Assembly (NCBI RefSeq): GCF_014646095.1
Contig: NZ_BMMU01000003.1
Span: forward strand, 1 to 64,000
Direction: 5' to 3'
DNA length: 64,000 bases
Source: Streptomyces lacrimifluminis
GTDB lineage: Bacteria; Actinomycetota; Actinomycetes; Streptomycetales; Streptomycetaceae
Positions within the stretch are counted from its first letter, which is position 1. Every line of letters starts with the position of its first letter. Below, one piece after another: positions 15,906 to 26,302 of this stretch. The position numbers were made by a program, and so were the translations under genes. Under the pieces are notes generated by a model that was given only the letters and a program-made list of their open reading frames with translations, had not been told where the DNA came from and did no database searches.

Positions 15906-17531
15906 GTGCCCTCCTGGACGGACGCTCTCCGTTTCGCCTTCCAGCCGGTCGTCAACCTGACGACCGGCGGAGTCGCGGCGCTGGAGATACTGGCCCGCCC
16001 CGAGAGCGGCGACATCCTCGCCTGGGCTCGCCGTGACCCCGAACTCGACGGCCGACTGGCCGCGTTGGCGGTGAGGGCGGCGGCCGGCCGGGAGACGCTG
16101 CTGCCGTTCCACGTCAACGTGTTCGCCGGCACCCTCGCCGACCTCGGCGGGCTCGCCGCCCTGTACGAGGCCGTGCGCGAGGCGGGGCGGCTGCCGTGGG
16201 AGGTGACGGTCGACGTGGGCCCGCCGTTCACCCACGTGCCGCAGCGGGCACTGCTGGAGGCGGTGTCGGCGCTTCGGGAGCAGGGCTTCCGGATCTCTGC
16301 CGACGGCGTCGGCGACGGGGACGTCCCGCTGAGGCTGCTCACGGACCTGGCCCCCGACCTGGTGAAGCTCGACGCGTCCCTGCTGGCCCGGCCTGCGGCG
16401 GTGCGGGCGATGCGGACTCTGTGCGAGCAACTGGGCGCACTGCTGTCGGTGGAGGGTGTGGAGACCGAACTGCAGTGCGCCGGCGCGGTGTCGGCCGGAG
16501 CTCAGCTGGCCCAGGGCGTGCTGTTCGCCCCGCCGGCCAGGCTTCCCGTGGTGGACGTGTTCGTGCCGCCCGTCTCCCCGGGGACGGACGGCACGCCCCG
16601 CCCCGGGCCGTCGGTGCGGCAGTTCGTCCGACCCGGCGCACTGCTGCCGGCCACCGCGCCGGCGGGCCGGGTACGGGCGCTGCTGACGGCGTCGCCCGAC
16701 GTGTCAGGTGTGGTGCTCGTGGACGAGGGCGGCGTTCCCGTCCGGTCGGTGGACCGGTCCCGCTTCATGCTGTCGATGTCGGGGCGCTACGGGCACGCCC
16801 TGTACGCCGACCGGCCCGCCGCCAACCTCGGCGACGCGCCGCGCACGGTCGCCGTCGACGCGACCGCCTGGGAGGTCCTGGACGTCGTCGCGGACGGCGA
16901 CCGGGACCGTACGTCGGACGACGTGGCGGTCGTCGACCGGTCCGGGCGGTGTGTGGGCGTCGTACGGCCGGCGGATCTCGTACGGGCGCTCGCCGAGAAC
17001 CGGGTCGAGGAGGCGGCGGGACTCAATCCGCTGACGCGGCTGCCGGGTTCTGACGTGATCACCTGGGAGGTGGACCAACGGATCGCGGACGGGCGGGCGT
17101 TCGCGCTGAGCTGGCTGGACGTCGACCACTTCAAGCGGGTCAACGACGGTGCCGGGTTCGCGGCGGGTGACGAGCTGATCCGGTCGGTGGGGCGGGCGTT
17201 GTCGCACGCGGCGTCCGGCGACACGCGCGTGGGGCACATCGGCGGGGACGGCTTCCTGGTGCTGGCGGACCCGGAAGGTCTCGACCCGCTTGCGTCGGCC
17301 GTGCTCGACGCGTTCTGGTCCGCCGGCGGACATGCCGTCACGCTGTCCCTGGCGACGGTCCTGTGCGCGCCCGGCAGCGTCATGGACCACCGGCAGGCCG
17401 CCGCGTGCCTGGCACCGCTGAAGCAGGCGGCCAAGTCCCTCGACGGGGCGAGCTGGGTGCTCGGACGGGCGGGTCTGCCCGGGCACGAGATCCGGCGGGG
17501 TTCGCGGGTGGCACCCGCCCGGGCGAGGTGA
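15906..17531 (+). CDS. EAL-CBS-GGDEF protein with degenerate catalytic motifs
   Basis: Cyclic-di-GMP-related signalling protein of 541 aa. The EAL-like domain (about 1-215) has EILAR for EAL, HVNVF, DLVKLDASL, SVEGVET and QGVLFAPP, but the metal-binding DDFG motif is DGVGDG. A CBS-type pair follows (about 235-375). The GGDEF-like domain (about 380-525) has WLDVDHFKRVND, FAAGDELI and GGDGF instead of GGDEF. Both catalytic centres lack key acidic residues, so a receptor or regulatory role is more likely than synthesis or breakdown. No membrane segment. The start is GTG 15906; an SD is weak. Confidence 0.88.
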   Translation: MPSWTDALRFAFQPVVNLTTGGVAALEILARPESGDILAWARRDPELDGRLAALAVRAAAGRETLLPFHVNVFAGTLADLGGLAALYEAVREAGRLPWEVTVDVGPPFTHVPQRALLEAVSALREQGFRISADGVGDGDVPLRLLTDLAPDLVKLDASLLARPAAVRAMRTLCEQLGALLSVEGVETELQCAGAVSAGAQLAQGVLFAPPARLPVVDVFVPPVSPGTDGTPRPGPSVRQFVRPGALLPATAPAGRVRALLTASPDVSGVVLVDEGGVPVRSVDRSRFMLSMSGRYGHALYADRPAANLGDAPRTVAVDATAWEVLDVVADGDRDRTSDDVAVVDRSGRCVGVVRPADLVRALAENRVEEAAGLNPLTRLPGSDVITWEVDQRIADGRAFALSWLDVDHFKRVNDGAGFAAGDELIRSVGRALSHAASGDTRVGHIGGDGFLVLADPEGLDPLASAVLDAFWSAGGHAVTLSLATVLCAPGSVMDHRQAAACLAPLKQAAKSLDGASWVLGRAGLPGHEIRRGSRVAPARAR

Positions 17532-17879
17532 GAACGGCGGCAGCGGAGGAGCCGCCGCACGGTGACCGCCACCGCGACCCCCGAGGAACGAACGCCTCAA
17601 CCATTGTCGTCGGCGACCTTGACGCCCACAGGAGGTCGGAGAACACTTCCGGTGTCAGTCGGCATCGCCGCACATTCTCGGCGTATCACGACAATGCGCC
17701 GTGCGGGCCCCGCTGAGCCACGGGCCCTTCCCTGCGTGCGATTCGGCTGCGGCAGCACGCTCGTCACGGACGCCGGGTGGGCGCGGGAACTCCCCGCCCT
17801 CGGCTGAAGTAGCCATGGGAACGTACTCTGCACGGTCGGCCGGGGCCGGATCGCCCCGGGCGAGGGCCCAGGAGCCGCC
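17532..17879. other. Intergenic region upstream of glpF
   Basis: No coding potential on either strand; it presumably holds the glpFK promoter. A 9-bp inverted repeat, CATTGTCGT (17602-17610) and ACGACAATG (17688-17696), is visible, but arms 77 bp apart could be chance. No GylR/GlpR-type regulator gene is adjacent. Confidence 0.4.
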
Positions 17880-18605
17880 ATGAGCAATGGGGACGTCTTT
17901 GTCGGCGAGATCATCGGTACAGCGATTCTGATCCTCTTCGGCGCCGGCGTGGTCGCCGCTGTCGTACTGAACCACTCCAAGGCGAAGGACGCCGGCTGGG
18001 CCGTCATCACGTTCGGCTGGGGCTTCGGGGTGCTGGCCGGGGCATACACCGCCGCACCGCTGTCCGGCGGGCATCTCAACCCCGCGGTGACCGTCGGTAT
18101 CGCCTTCGACACCGGAGACTGGGACCAGGTGCCCGTCTACATCGCCGGGCAGATGGTCGGCGCCTTCCTCGGCGCGATCCTGTGCTGGCTGGTCTACTTC
18201 GCCCAGTTCCAGGCCAACGCGGAAGAGGAGACCGCCCAGCCGACGCTCGGGATCTTCTCCACCACGCCCGCGATCCGCAATCCCGTCGCGAACCTCGTCA
18301 CCGAGATCATCGCGACCATGGCTCTGGTCCTGCCGATCCTTGCCTTCGGGCTCACCGAAGGGCTCGGCCAGTCCGGCACGGCGATCCTGATCGTCTCCTT
18401 CCTGGTGGTCGGCATAGGCCTGTCGCTCGGCGGTCCCACGGGGTACGCCATCAATCCGGCCCGCGATCTGGGCCCGCGCATCGCCCACGCCCTGCTTCCG
18501 ATCCCCAACAAGGGCACCTCGGACTGGAGTTACGCGTGGATCCCGGTGGCGGGGCCGCTGATCGGCGGCGCGCTGGCGGGGATCGTCTTCACCGCAGCCT
18601 TCTGA
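17880..18605 (+). CDS. glpF: Glycerol uptake facilitator (aquaglyceroporin, MIP family)
   Basis: Inner-membrane channel for glycerol diffusion, 241 aa with six predicted helices. Both half-helix NPA motifs are present: [12 protein letters not shown] and [13 protein letters not shown]. The Asp after the second NPA (NPARD) is the glycerol-facilitator signature distinguishing it from water-only aquaporins. The start is ATG 17880. The gene is followed by glpK after 56 bp, with a ribosome site ACGAAAGGGACG, forming an uptake-and-trap operon: glycerol enters by GlpF and is phosphorylated by GlpK. Confidence 0.95.
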   Translation: MSNGDVFVGEIIGTAILILFGAGVVAAVVLNHSKAKDAGWAVITFGWGFGVLAGAYTAAPLSGGHLNPAVTVGIAFDTGDWDQVPVYIAGQMVGAFLGAILCWLVYFAQFQANAEEETAQPTLGIFSTTPAIRNPVANLVTEIIATMALVLPILAFGLTEGLGQSGTAILIVSFLVVGIGLSLGGPTGYAINPARDLGPRIAHALLPIPNKGTSDWSYAWIPVAGPLIGGALAGIVFTAAF

Positions 18606-18661
18606 CGCACACACGCCTTTCCGGGCCGCAGACTTCCGGAGCTTCCCACGAAAGGGACGTC

Positions 18662-20173
<1,512 letters not shown>

Positions 20174-20224
20174 AGCCACCGCTCGCGCGTCACTCCACGC
20201 ACGCACGCGCGTGGCCTGGGACCG

Positions 20225-20258
20225 CGGCCCGTACCCCGGTCGGCGGGGGTACGGGCCG
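20225..20258 (+). terminator. Terminator after glpK
   Basis: A perfect 13-bp stem: 20225-20237 (CGGCCCGTACCCC) pairs with 20246-20258 (GGGGTACGGGCCG) around an 8-nt loop. It sits between the convergent ends of glpK and cvnD and can serve both strands. Confidence 0.8.
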
Positions 20259-20284
20259 TGCGCGTGCGCAAGGGTGAGGAGCCG

Positions 20285-20890
20285 TCAGGTGGTGACGGCC
20301 GCGCGGCGGTCGGCCGCGTACGCCATCGCGTGCTGGACGACTCCGATGAGGACCTCCTTGACCGACTCCCGGTTGCGCGCGTCGCACAGCACGAGCGGCA
20401 CGTTGGGGTCGAGGTCCAGCGCCGCGCGGACGGACTCCGACGGGTAACGGGCCGCTCCGTCGAAGCAGTTGACACCGACCAGGAAGGGGATGGAGCGCCG
20501 CTCGAAGTAGTCGACCGCGGCGAAGCTGTCCTCCAGGCGGCGGGTGTCGGCGAGGACGACCGCACCCAGCGCGCCGGTGGCGAGCTCGTCCCACAGGAAC
20601 CAGAAGCGGTCCTGCCCGGGTGTCCCGAAGAGGTACAGCACAAGGTCCTCGCGGAGGGTGATGCGGCCGAAGTCCATGGCCACGGTGGTGGTGTTCTTGC
20701 CCTCCACCCCTCTGATGTCGTCGACCGGGCGCCCCGCCTCGGTGAGCAACTCCTCCGTGCGCAGCGGCCTGATCTCGCTGACCGCGCCGACGAGGGTCGT
20801 CTTGCCCGCGCCGAATCCGCCGGCCACGAGGATCTTGAGGGTGACGGGCTCGACCGGGGGCTTGCCGCGCTCAGAACGCCCGAAGATCAT
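20285..20890 (-). CDS. cvnD: Conservon small GTPase CvnD (MglA-like)
   Basis: Ras-like GTP-binding protein of a Streptomyces conservon, 201 aa, soluble. The P-loop is GGFGAGKTTLVGAVSE; switch region GVEGKNTTTVAMDFG; LYLFGTPGQDRF is the G3 box; VGVNCFDGA stands for the G4 region. It works with CvnA (membrane kinase-like), CvnB (roadblock) and CvnC (DUF742) as a eukaryotic-GPCR-like signalling complex. ATG 20890 is chosen: it starts the conserved segment, and upstream frames read into the pseudogene fragment. cvnD is unusually far (527 bp) from cvnC. Its first bases overlap the 3' end of a hydantoinase B remnant. Confidence 0.93.
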   Translation of the reverse strand: MIFGRSERGKPPVEPVTLKILVAGGFGAGKTTLVGAVSEIRPLRTEELLTEAGRPVDDIRGVEGKNTTTVAMDFGRITLREDLVLYLFGTPGQDRFWFLWDELATGALGAVVLADTRRLEDSFAAVDYFERRSIPFLVGVNCFDGAARYPSESVRAALDLDPNVPLVLCDARNRESVKEVLIGVVQHAMAYAADRRAAVTT

Positions 20891-21400
20891 CGGTCTCTTC
20901 TCCTGCTGGTTCGGGGTCGGTCGACGGTGGGCCGTAGCCCCCGCCGCCCGGGGTTTCCATGACGAGTACGTCGCCGGGATCCGGCGTCCGCCGACTCGCC
21001 GCCGCCGAGCACGGCGACCGTGCCGACCGCGCGTTCGACGCGCCATTGTCCCCCACCGCCGCCACGCCGAACGGCCGTGTACGCACACGGGACGCGTCTC
21101 GTGAGCGGACCGGCCTTTCTGGACAGCGGGACCTGCGGGGAGCCGATGCGGGCGGCCGGTGCGCCGACTGCCTGTTCGCGGGCGAGGTGGAGGCGGCTGT
21201 ACGCGCAGACCATGACGGCGGCGCGGATCCCGTCGGCGGAGGCCTCCTGGCGTACGCCTGTGACGGCCGCGCCGGTGTACCGGACGGGGTGGCCGGCGAG
21301 CGGTTCGTGGGTGGGCGGGCCGCCGTCCGGGCACCGCTCGACGACGTCGGTGAGCAACCCGCCTCCATCGGCCCGGAACCGTCGGTCTGTCACGTCCCCA
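20871..21400 (-). pseudogene. Remnant of 5-oxoprolinase/hydantoinase B C-terminus (frameshifted)
   Basis: Between cvnC and cvnD. One minus frame ends with DPGDVLVMETPGGGGYGPP and a stop at 20871, the hallmark C-terminus of hydantoinase B/OPLAH-type 5-oxoprolinases. The preceding family segment appears split over other frames: RPFGVAAVGDNGAS in this frame, and VERAVGTVAVLGGGES in a neighbouring frame. That pattern implies at least one or two frameshifts. No start and no full-length reading frame exist. The fragment's end overlaps the cvnD start by 20 bases. Assignment rests on motif memory; the region beyond about 21000 is less certain. Confidence 0.5.
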
Positions 21401-21417
21401 CCCCGCTTCCGTGCTGC

Positions 21418-21813
21418 TCAGAGCGCCCGGAGGCCGTTGATGACGTCGCGCAGAATATTCTCGTCCACCAGCTCGGCGGGGGGCACGGGACGCGTCACAT
21501 GGACCATTTCCTCGTCCACGAGATCTCCGATGAGGACCCGCACCACACCGATGGGGAGATTGAGTTCGGCAGCGAGTTCGGCGACCGACTGGGGGGCGTC
21601 ACGGCAGAGTTCGACGATGTCCACGTGTTCCGGGGACAGCGTGCGATCCGCTTCCGGGTCGTCCGCGTGCGCCTCCGTGACGACCACCGCGATCAGGTCC
21701 AGGCGGTGCTGGGCCGAATGGCTGGTGCGGCCTCGCGTCATGGCGTACGGACGGACGACCGGTCCTGCCTCGTCGTCGAACCAGTGGCTTCTGGGGTGGC
21801 CGTCTCCGCTCAT
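21418..21813 (-). CDS. cvnC: Conservon protein CvnC (DUF742)
   Basis: DUF742 protein, 131 aa, a winged-helix-like adaptor of conservons. Diagnostic segments: VVRPYAMTRGRT, LDLIAVVV, LSPEHVDIVELC, the HTH-like SVAELAAELNLPIGVVRVLIGDL and the terminal VINGLRAL. It begins 9 bp after the cvnB stop, so cvnABC is a tight operon. cvnD normally follows within a few bases in such loci; here 527 bp of foreign-looking sequence intervene. Confidence 0.92.
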   Translation of the reverse strand: MSGDGHPRSHWFDDEAGPVVRPYAMTRGRTSHSAQHRLDLIAVVVTEAHADDPEADRTLSPEHVDIVELCRDAPQSVAELAAELNLPIGVVRVLIGDLVDEEMVHVTRPVPPAELVDENILRDVINGLRAL

Positions 21814-21822
21814 GTCATCCCA

Positions 21823-22263
21823 CTACCCGCCTGCGGGCAGATCGGTGCGCGGAGCAGCCGCCAGATGCACACCGACACGCTTCACCAGGAGAGTCATCTC
21901 GTAGGCGACCTGGCCCACGTCCGAGTCCGCGTCCGAGAGCACGGCCAGGCAGCTGCCGTCCCCGGCTGCCGTCACGAACAGAAAGGCGTCGTCGAGTTCG
22001 ACGACCGTCTGGCGGACGCTGCCGGCGTCGAAGTGACGTCCCACGCCCTTGGCGAGGCTGTGGAACCCGGAGGCGACGGCGGCCAGGTGCTCGCTGTCCT
22101 CCCGGCTGAGGTCCCTGGAGACCCCGGTGGGCAGTCCGTCGCCGGAGAGCACGAGCGCTCTGCGGATGCTGGCGACCCGGTCGACAAGGTCGTCGAGGAG
22201 CCAGTTGAGCTCCCCCGACGCCTTGTCGCTCGCGGTGTGGCCGGTCGTCTTCGGTGCGGTCAT
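21823..22263 (-). CDS. cvnB: Conservon protein CvnB (roadblock/LC7 domain)
   Basis: Roadblock/LC7-family protein of 146 aa, likely GTPase-regulating partner of CvnD. Typical motifs: LNWLLDDLVDRVASIRRALVLSGDGLP, LAAVASGFHSLAKG, DDAFLFVTAAGDGSCLAVL and VAYEMTLLVKRVG. The start ATG overlaps the cvnA stop by 4 bp (ATGA), suggesting translational coupling. Confidence 0.93.
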   Translation of the reverse strand: MTAPKTTGHTASDKASGELNWLLDDLVDRVASIRRALVLSGDGLPTGVSRDLSREDSEHLAAVASGFHSLAKGVGRHFDAGSVRQTVVELDDAFLFVTAAGDGSCLAVLSDADSDVGQVAYEMTLLVKRVGVHLAAAPRTDLPAGG

Positions 22264-25200
22264 CGACCGTCCCCCTTACTCGTTCCTTGCCCTGTGCCGT
22301 CCTGGGCGCTGTCGCCCTCGGCGTTCTCGTCACGACCGCGCTGCCAGCCGCGCTGCAGCGAGGCCATGCGGCTGCGGACCTCGTCGGCGTCACGGTCGAA
22401 GACGTCGGCCCCGTCCTGGGGACGTGGCTTCACCCGTTCGGCGCGCCGCTCCGGACCGTCCCTCAGCTGCGGAGCCAGGTTTGCCTGGCGTACGCGACGG
22501 GGCAGCCCTCCCGTACCGGGCGTGGCGGCGTCGGCCGCCGCACCGGGGCGGGAGGCAGTCCCTGCGGAGCCACCGCGCCGGTCACGCTGCGGGAGCGCAG
22601 GGGCTTCCGGCGACCGGTCGCCGAAGCCGTTACGGCCGGTCTCCGCGCGCCCGCCGACGCCACGGGCGGGCACGTCGGGACGGCCGCCGACGGATCGGTC
22701 TCCGAAGCGCGAGGCAGACAGTTCCGTGCGGTCGGTGAAGCCCCTGGAGCCCGCTGAATCCGTGCGGTCGTCGAGGCCACGGCCGATGTTCTCCCCTCTG
22801 CCCTCCCAACGCCGCACCGGGGACCCGGTGCGGTCGCCGAAGCCGTCACCCGGCTCTGTCTCGCGGCGCACCGGCGTCTCACCCCGGCGCCGGGCCGGGA
22901 GCGGGGCCAGTGTGTCCGGGTCCGTCGAACCCGCACCCTCCGCCGGCTGTTCGTCCGACGACGCGTTGCGCCGGGGAGGCTGTTCGGAGACCGGACGGCC
23001 GTGCGAGCTGACCAGCTTCGGTGTACGGCGGCGCGGCAGCGCCATGGGATCCCCCGACCGGCCGATCGTAGCGTCGGGGGCGGATGCGCCCCAGCCTCCG
23101 GCGGGTTGCTGGTTCTGCTCACGCGGGACGTCGCTCGTATCGCCCGTCGCTCCGGGCATCGAGCGGTGCGGCCGGGAGAGTACGCCGTGTTCGCTGTCCG
23201 CGTCGCCGAAGGAACCGGGAATGTCGTCGAGGGCGTCCAGGTCGACCGGCGCCTCCAGTTCGACCGGCCCGTCGATGAGCGAGGCGGGCAGGCCGGGGAG
23301 ACGCACGGGGGCCGGAGAGAGCGCTGCCCTGCGGCTCTCCCCGAACTCGGTCTCCTTGGAGGGCTGGGCGCGGTCGAGGCGGAAGCCGATGCCGTTGGTG
23401 TCCGGGACGTCGTCCGTGAGGAGTGCGTCGGGGACGAAGACGACCGCCGTGGTGCCGCCGTACGGGGACGGCTGGAGGGAGACCCGGACGTTCTGCCGCT
23501 GGGCGAGCCGGCTGACGACGAACAGGCCGAGCCGGTCCGTGTCGGACAGCTCGAACTCGGGTGTCTCGGCGAGCCGCAGGTTGGCGTCGAGAAGGGCTTC
23601 GGCCGCCATGCCCAGACCCCGGTCGTGGATCTCCAGGGTGAAGCCGTTGGCGACTCGCTCGCCCAGAACCTGGATGGCCGTGTGCGGGGGCGAGAACACC
23701 GTGGCGTTCTCCAGGAGTTCGGCCACGAGGTGGGTCAGGTCGGCGACGGCGGGGCCGGTGACGGCCATCCGCGGCAGCCTGCGGACCTCGATGCGCTCGT
23801 AGTCCTCGACCTCGGCGACGGCGGCGCGTACGACGTCCATCAGCTGGACGGGTTTGCGCCACTGCCGGGAGGGGGCGGCTCCGGAGAGGATCACCAGGCC
23901 TTCGGCGTGCCGACGCATACGGGTGGTCAGGTGGTCGAGGCGGAACAGGTCGGCGAGTTCGTCGGTGTCCTCGGTCCGGCGTTCCATCGTGTCGAGCAGG
24001 GTGAGCTGCTTGTGCAGCAGGACCTGGCTTCGGCGCGCGAGGTTGACGAAGACCTCCGAGACCCCGGAGCGGAGTTCGGCCTGCTTGACGGCGGCCTCGA
24101 CGGCAGCGCGCTGCAGGGTGTTGAGGGCCTGACCGACCTCGCCGATCTCGTTCTTGTCGTACTCCAGGCGTGGCACCTCGGTCTCCACGTCGACCTGTTC
24201 GCCGGCCGACAGACGCCGCATCACGCTGGGCAGCCGGACGCCGGACGCCTCGTGGGCCTCCAGGCGGAGTCGGCGCAGGTCGCGGATGAGGGCGCGGCCG
24301 ATGCGTACCGACAGGAAGAGCGAGAACAGCAGGGCGACCAGTCCGAGGACGCCGGCGACGACGGCTTTGACGATGACCCCCATCGCCACCGGGCGGACCC
24401 GGTCCTGGTAGCGGTCGCCCGACTCGTCGTTGAGCTTGCGGAGTTCGTCGAGGACGTCGCCGGCGGTGGTGTCCCAGCTCTTGGCCGTGACGCCCCGCGG
24501 CTTGCCCGACTCGGCGCCGATGGCGGCCTGTTCGGCCACCCGGAGCGGTGCGGTGGAGGCGCTTTTCCAGAACCGTTCGTAGCGCGCGCGGTCCGTCAGC
24601 GGGAGCAGCGGCAGGCTGACGTCGTACATGACGGTGCGCTGTGCCACGAGGTCGGAGATGTCGCGGGACTCGTCGCGGGTGAGTCTGCCGACGACCAGGG
24701 CCGAGCCGAGCAGGGCGTCCTCGCGGGAGAGCAGTTCGCGCGCGCGGGCGGCGTTGACGAGGGCGCGGGCCTGCTTGTCCATCTCCAGGTTGTCGATGAT
24801 GTGGAGATTGGCGAGCAGGACGTAACAGGGGTCGACCAGATGGTTGTAGAGGTTGAGGGCCTGGGACCGGGTGACGGTGCCTTCCTCGACGCTGCGGCGC
24901 AGCGGGCCGATACCGTCGAACGCCTCCAGGACGGCGGTGAGCCGCTCGCTGTCGCTGTCGCTGATCGAGTTGCGCACGTCGGACTTGTCGGCGTTGCCAC
25001 GGATCTTGTCGATGACGTCGTCAGTGGCGGTGCGGCTGCGCCGAAGGGCGGCCAGGGCATCGGACGTACGAGGGTCGGCGAGATAGACGAGGGTCTGGCG
25101 CCGCTCCTGCTGAAGCACGCGTACAGCGTCCTCGGTGGGGTAGCTGACTTTCTCCACGACCGACGACACATTGAACAACTCGGCCGCCTCACGCCCCGTG

Positions 25201-25298
25201 AGTACGGTGGCGAAGCCCCAGATCGCGGTGAGGGACACCAGCGGCACGAGAAGCAGCGCCACGATCTTCCGGCGGATGGACTTCCCGCGAAAGCGCAT
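22260..25298 (-). CDS. cvnA: Conservon sensor kinase-like protein CvnA (NIT-HAMP-HATPase)
   Basis: Membrane sensor, 1012 aa. TM1 is at about 12-30 (KIVALLLVPLVSLTAIWGF) and a nitrate/nitrite-sensing-like extracellular domain at about 35-300. TM2 (VVAGVLGLVALLFSLFLSV, about 315-335) precedes a HAMP-like linker, a helical region ending RHAEGLVILSG, and an HATPase domain with N box HLVAELLENATVFSPP and DRGLGM. About 370 C-terminal residues are low-complexity and charged, with repeated FGDR/GDR motifs. ATG 25298 is preferred over 25379: GGGGGAGG lies just upstream and the frame begins at the TM-proximal MRFRGKSIRRK. Heads the operon. Confidence 0.93.
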   Translation of the reverse strand: MRFRGKSIRRKIVALLLVPLVSLTAIWGFATVLTGREAAELFNVSSVVEKVSYPTEDAVRVLQQERRQTLVYLADPRTSDALAALRRSRTATDDVIDKIRGNADKSDVRNSISDSDSERLTAVLEAFDGIGPLRRSVEEGTVTRSQALNLYNHLVDPCYVLLANLHIIDNLEMDKQARALVNAARARELLSREDALLGSALVVGRLTRDESRDISDLVAQRTVMYDVSLPLLPLTDRARYERFWKSASTAPLRVAEQAAIGAESGKPRGVTAKSWDTTAGDVLDELRKLNDESGDRYQDRVRPVAMGVIVKAVVAGVLGLVALLFSLFLSVRIGRALIRDLRRLRLEAHEASGVRLPSVMRRLSAGEQVDVETEVPRLEYDKNEIGEVGQALNTLQRAAVEAAVKQAELRSGVSEVFVNLARRSQVLLHKQLTLLDTMERRTEDTDELADLFRLDHLTTRMRRHAEGLVILSGAAPSRQWRKPVQLMDVVRAAVAEVEDYERIEVRRLPRMAVTGPAVADLTHLVAELLENATVFSPPHTAIQVLGERVANGFTLEIHDRGLGMAAEALLDANLRLAETPEFELSDTDRLGLFVVSRLAQRQNVRVSLQPSPYGGTTAVVFVPDALLTDDVPDTNGIGFRLDRAQPSKETEFGESRRAALSPAPVRLPGLPASLIDGPVELEAPVDLDALDDIPGSFGDADSEHGVLSRPHRSMPGATGDTSDVPREQNQQPAGGWGASAPDATIGRSGDPMALPRRRTPKLVSSHGRPVSEQPPRRNASSDEQPAEGAGSTDPDTLAPLPARRRGETPVRRETEPGDGFGDRTGSPVRRWEGRGENIGRGLDDRTDSAGSRGFTDRTELSASRFGDRSVGGRPDVPARGVGGRAETGRNGFGDRSPEAPALPQRDRRGGSAGTASRPGAAADAATPGTGGLPRRVRQANLAPQLRDGPERRAERVKPRPQDGADVFDRDADEVRSRMASLQRGWQRGRDENAEGDSAQDGTGQGTSKGDGR

Positions 25299-25720
25299 GG
25301 CCTCCCCCAGCTCGCCCCCGTCGAGGCGGGGGTACACATGTGCGTCAATAATCGGCGTGAGCCTACTACTGACCCACACAGAACTCGAAGACCTGTCTGA
25401 TGGCTGAACTGCCGTGCTCCGGGCGAGACATGGCGAGTTGTCCGATCATTACGGGAGATTGCCTCCTGGAATCCGGCATCGACCGCGGGACGGAAGCCGT
25501 CGGTCAACTTGGCCGTTTGGCTGGTTTTTTGCGTTTGACGGGAATCTTCGAGACATGCCGAGCGTCTTTGTACACAGGAGATGGGTGGCGGAGCCGTCAG
25601 TCAGGGTCCGCATCCCGCGTCCAGGCCGCGTAAAACAGCGTAAGCCGGGCAACCACTGGGGAGACCGGTGTCACCGACACCGGGACGGGCGGTCTGCTGG
25701 GCGGTGGGGAGTGACACGTG

Positions 25721-26302
25721 ATGGGCACGGCGGAACGACGCGAAGCGCTCGGGAACAGCGTCGCGGCACCTTTGGTGGTGCGTGGGGGTCTCAGGAGCAT
25801 CAGTACGGGCCGGGGCATGGACGGCGGCAAGGACAGTGACGGCACCGGACCGTCCTCCGCCTCCGTCGAACAACTTTCCCGGCCCGTCAGGGCGGAGGCG
25901 CAGCCCTCCTACCGACAGCTGTGGGTCGAGGAGCCGGCGCGTCGGCGCCGACTGCCGGACTCCGTACGTACGGCGGCCGTGCGGGCGGTGCTCGTCATCT
26001 CCGTCACGCTGATCCAGGCGATGGTGGCCTTCCTGTCCACGCTGGCCGGTTCCTGGCTGGCCTTCCCGATGGTGATCAGCAGCGTGGCCAGTACGGTGGT
26101 GGCCACCTGGGCGGCCCTCGACGTATGGGTGACGCGCCAGGTCTGGCGCCAGCGCAACGGCGTGGTGTCGACCCCCAGCAGCACAGCACGCGCACTGCGG
26201 CGCGAGCGCCGCAAGGCCCGACGGCATGCTCGGGCGACCGCCCGGACCCAGGAGCGCATACGCAGGCAGGGCGGCGGGTCCGGGCAGCTGTCACACCCCT
26301 GA
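25721..26302 (+). CDS. Small conserved membrane protein
   Basis: Family not recognised. Up to 193 aa: a flexible N-terminus, two adjacent hydrophobic helices (VRAVLVISVTLIQAMVAFLS and WLAFPMVISSVASTVVATWA), then a strongly basic tail (LRRERRKARRHARATART). Topology suggests a small bitopic inner-membrane protein with a cytoplasmic basic end. The start is uncertain: ATG 25721 has GGGGAG 10 bases before it, while ATG 25817 would give a shorter protein. It is divergent from cvnA. Confidence 0.65.
   Translation: MGTAERREALGNSVAAPLVVRGGLRSISTGRGMDGGKDSDGTGPSSASVEQLSRPVRAEAQPSYRQLWVEEPARRRRLPDSVRTAAVRAVLVISVTLIQAMVAFLSTLAGSWLAFPMVISSVASTVVATWAALDVWVTRQVWRQRNGVVSTPSSTARALRRERRKARRHARATARTQERIRRQGGGSGQLSHP

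Noticed and set aside
17602..17696. 9-bp inverted repeat upstream of glpF as a regulator site
   Set aside because: Arms are 77 bp apart; in a 350-bp region a match of this length can arise by chance.
20959..25400. Two very long plus-strand frames (947 and 799 codons)
   Set aside because: Antisense to cvnA/cvnB/cvnC, a product of GC-rich third positions; no domains seen.
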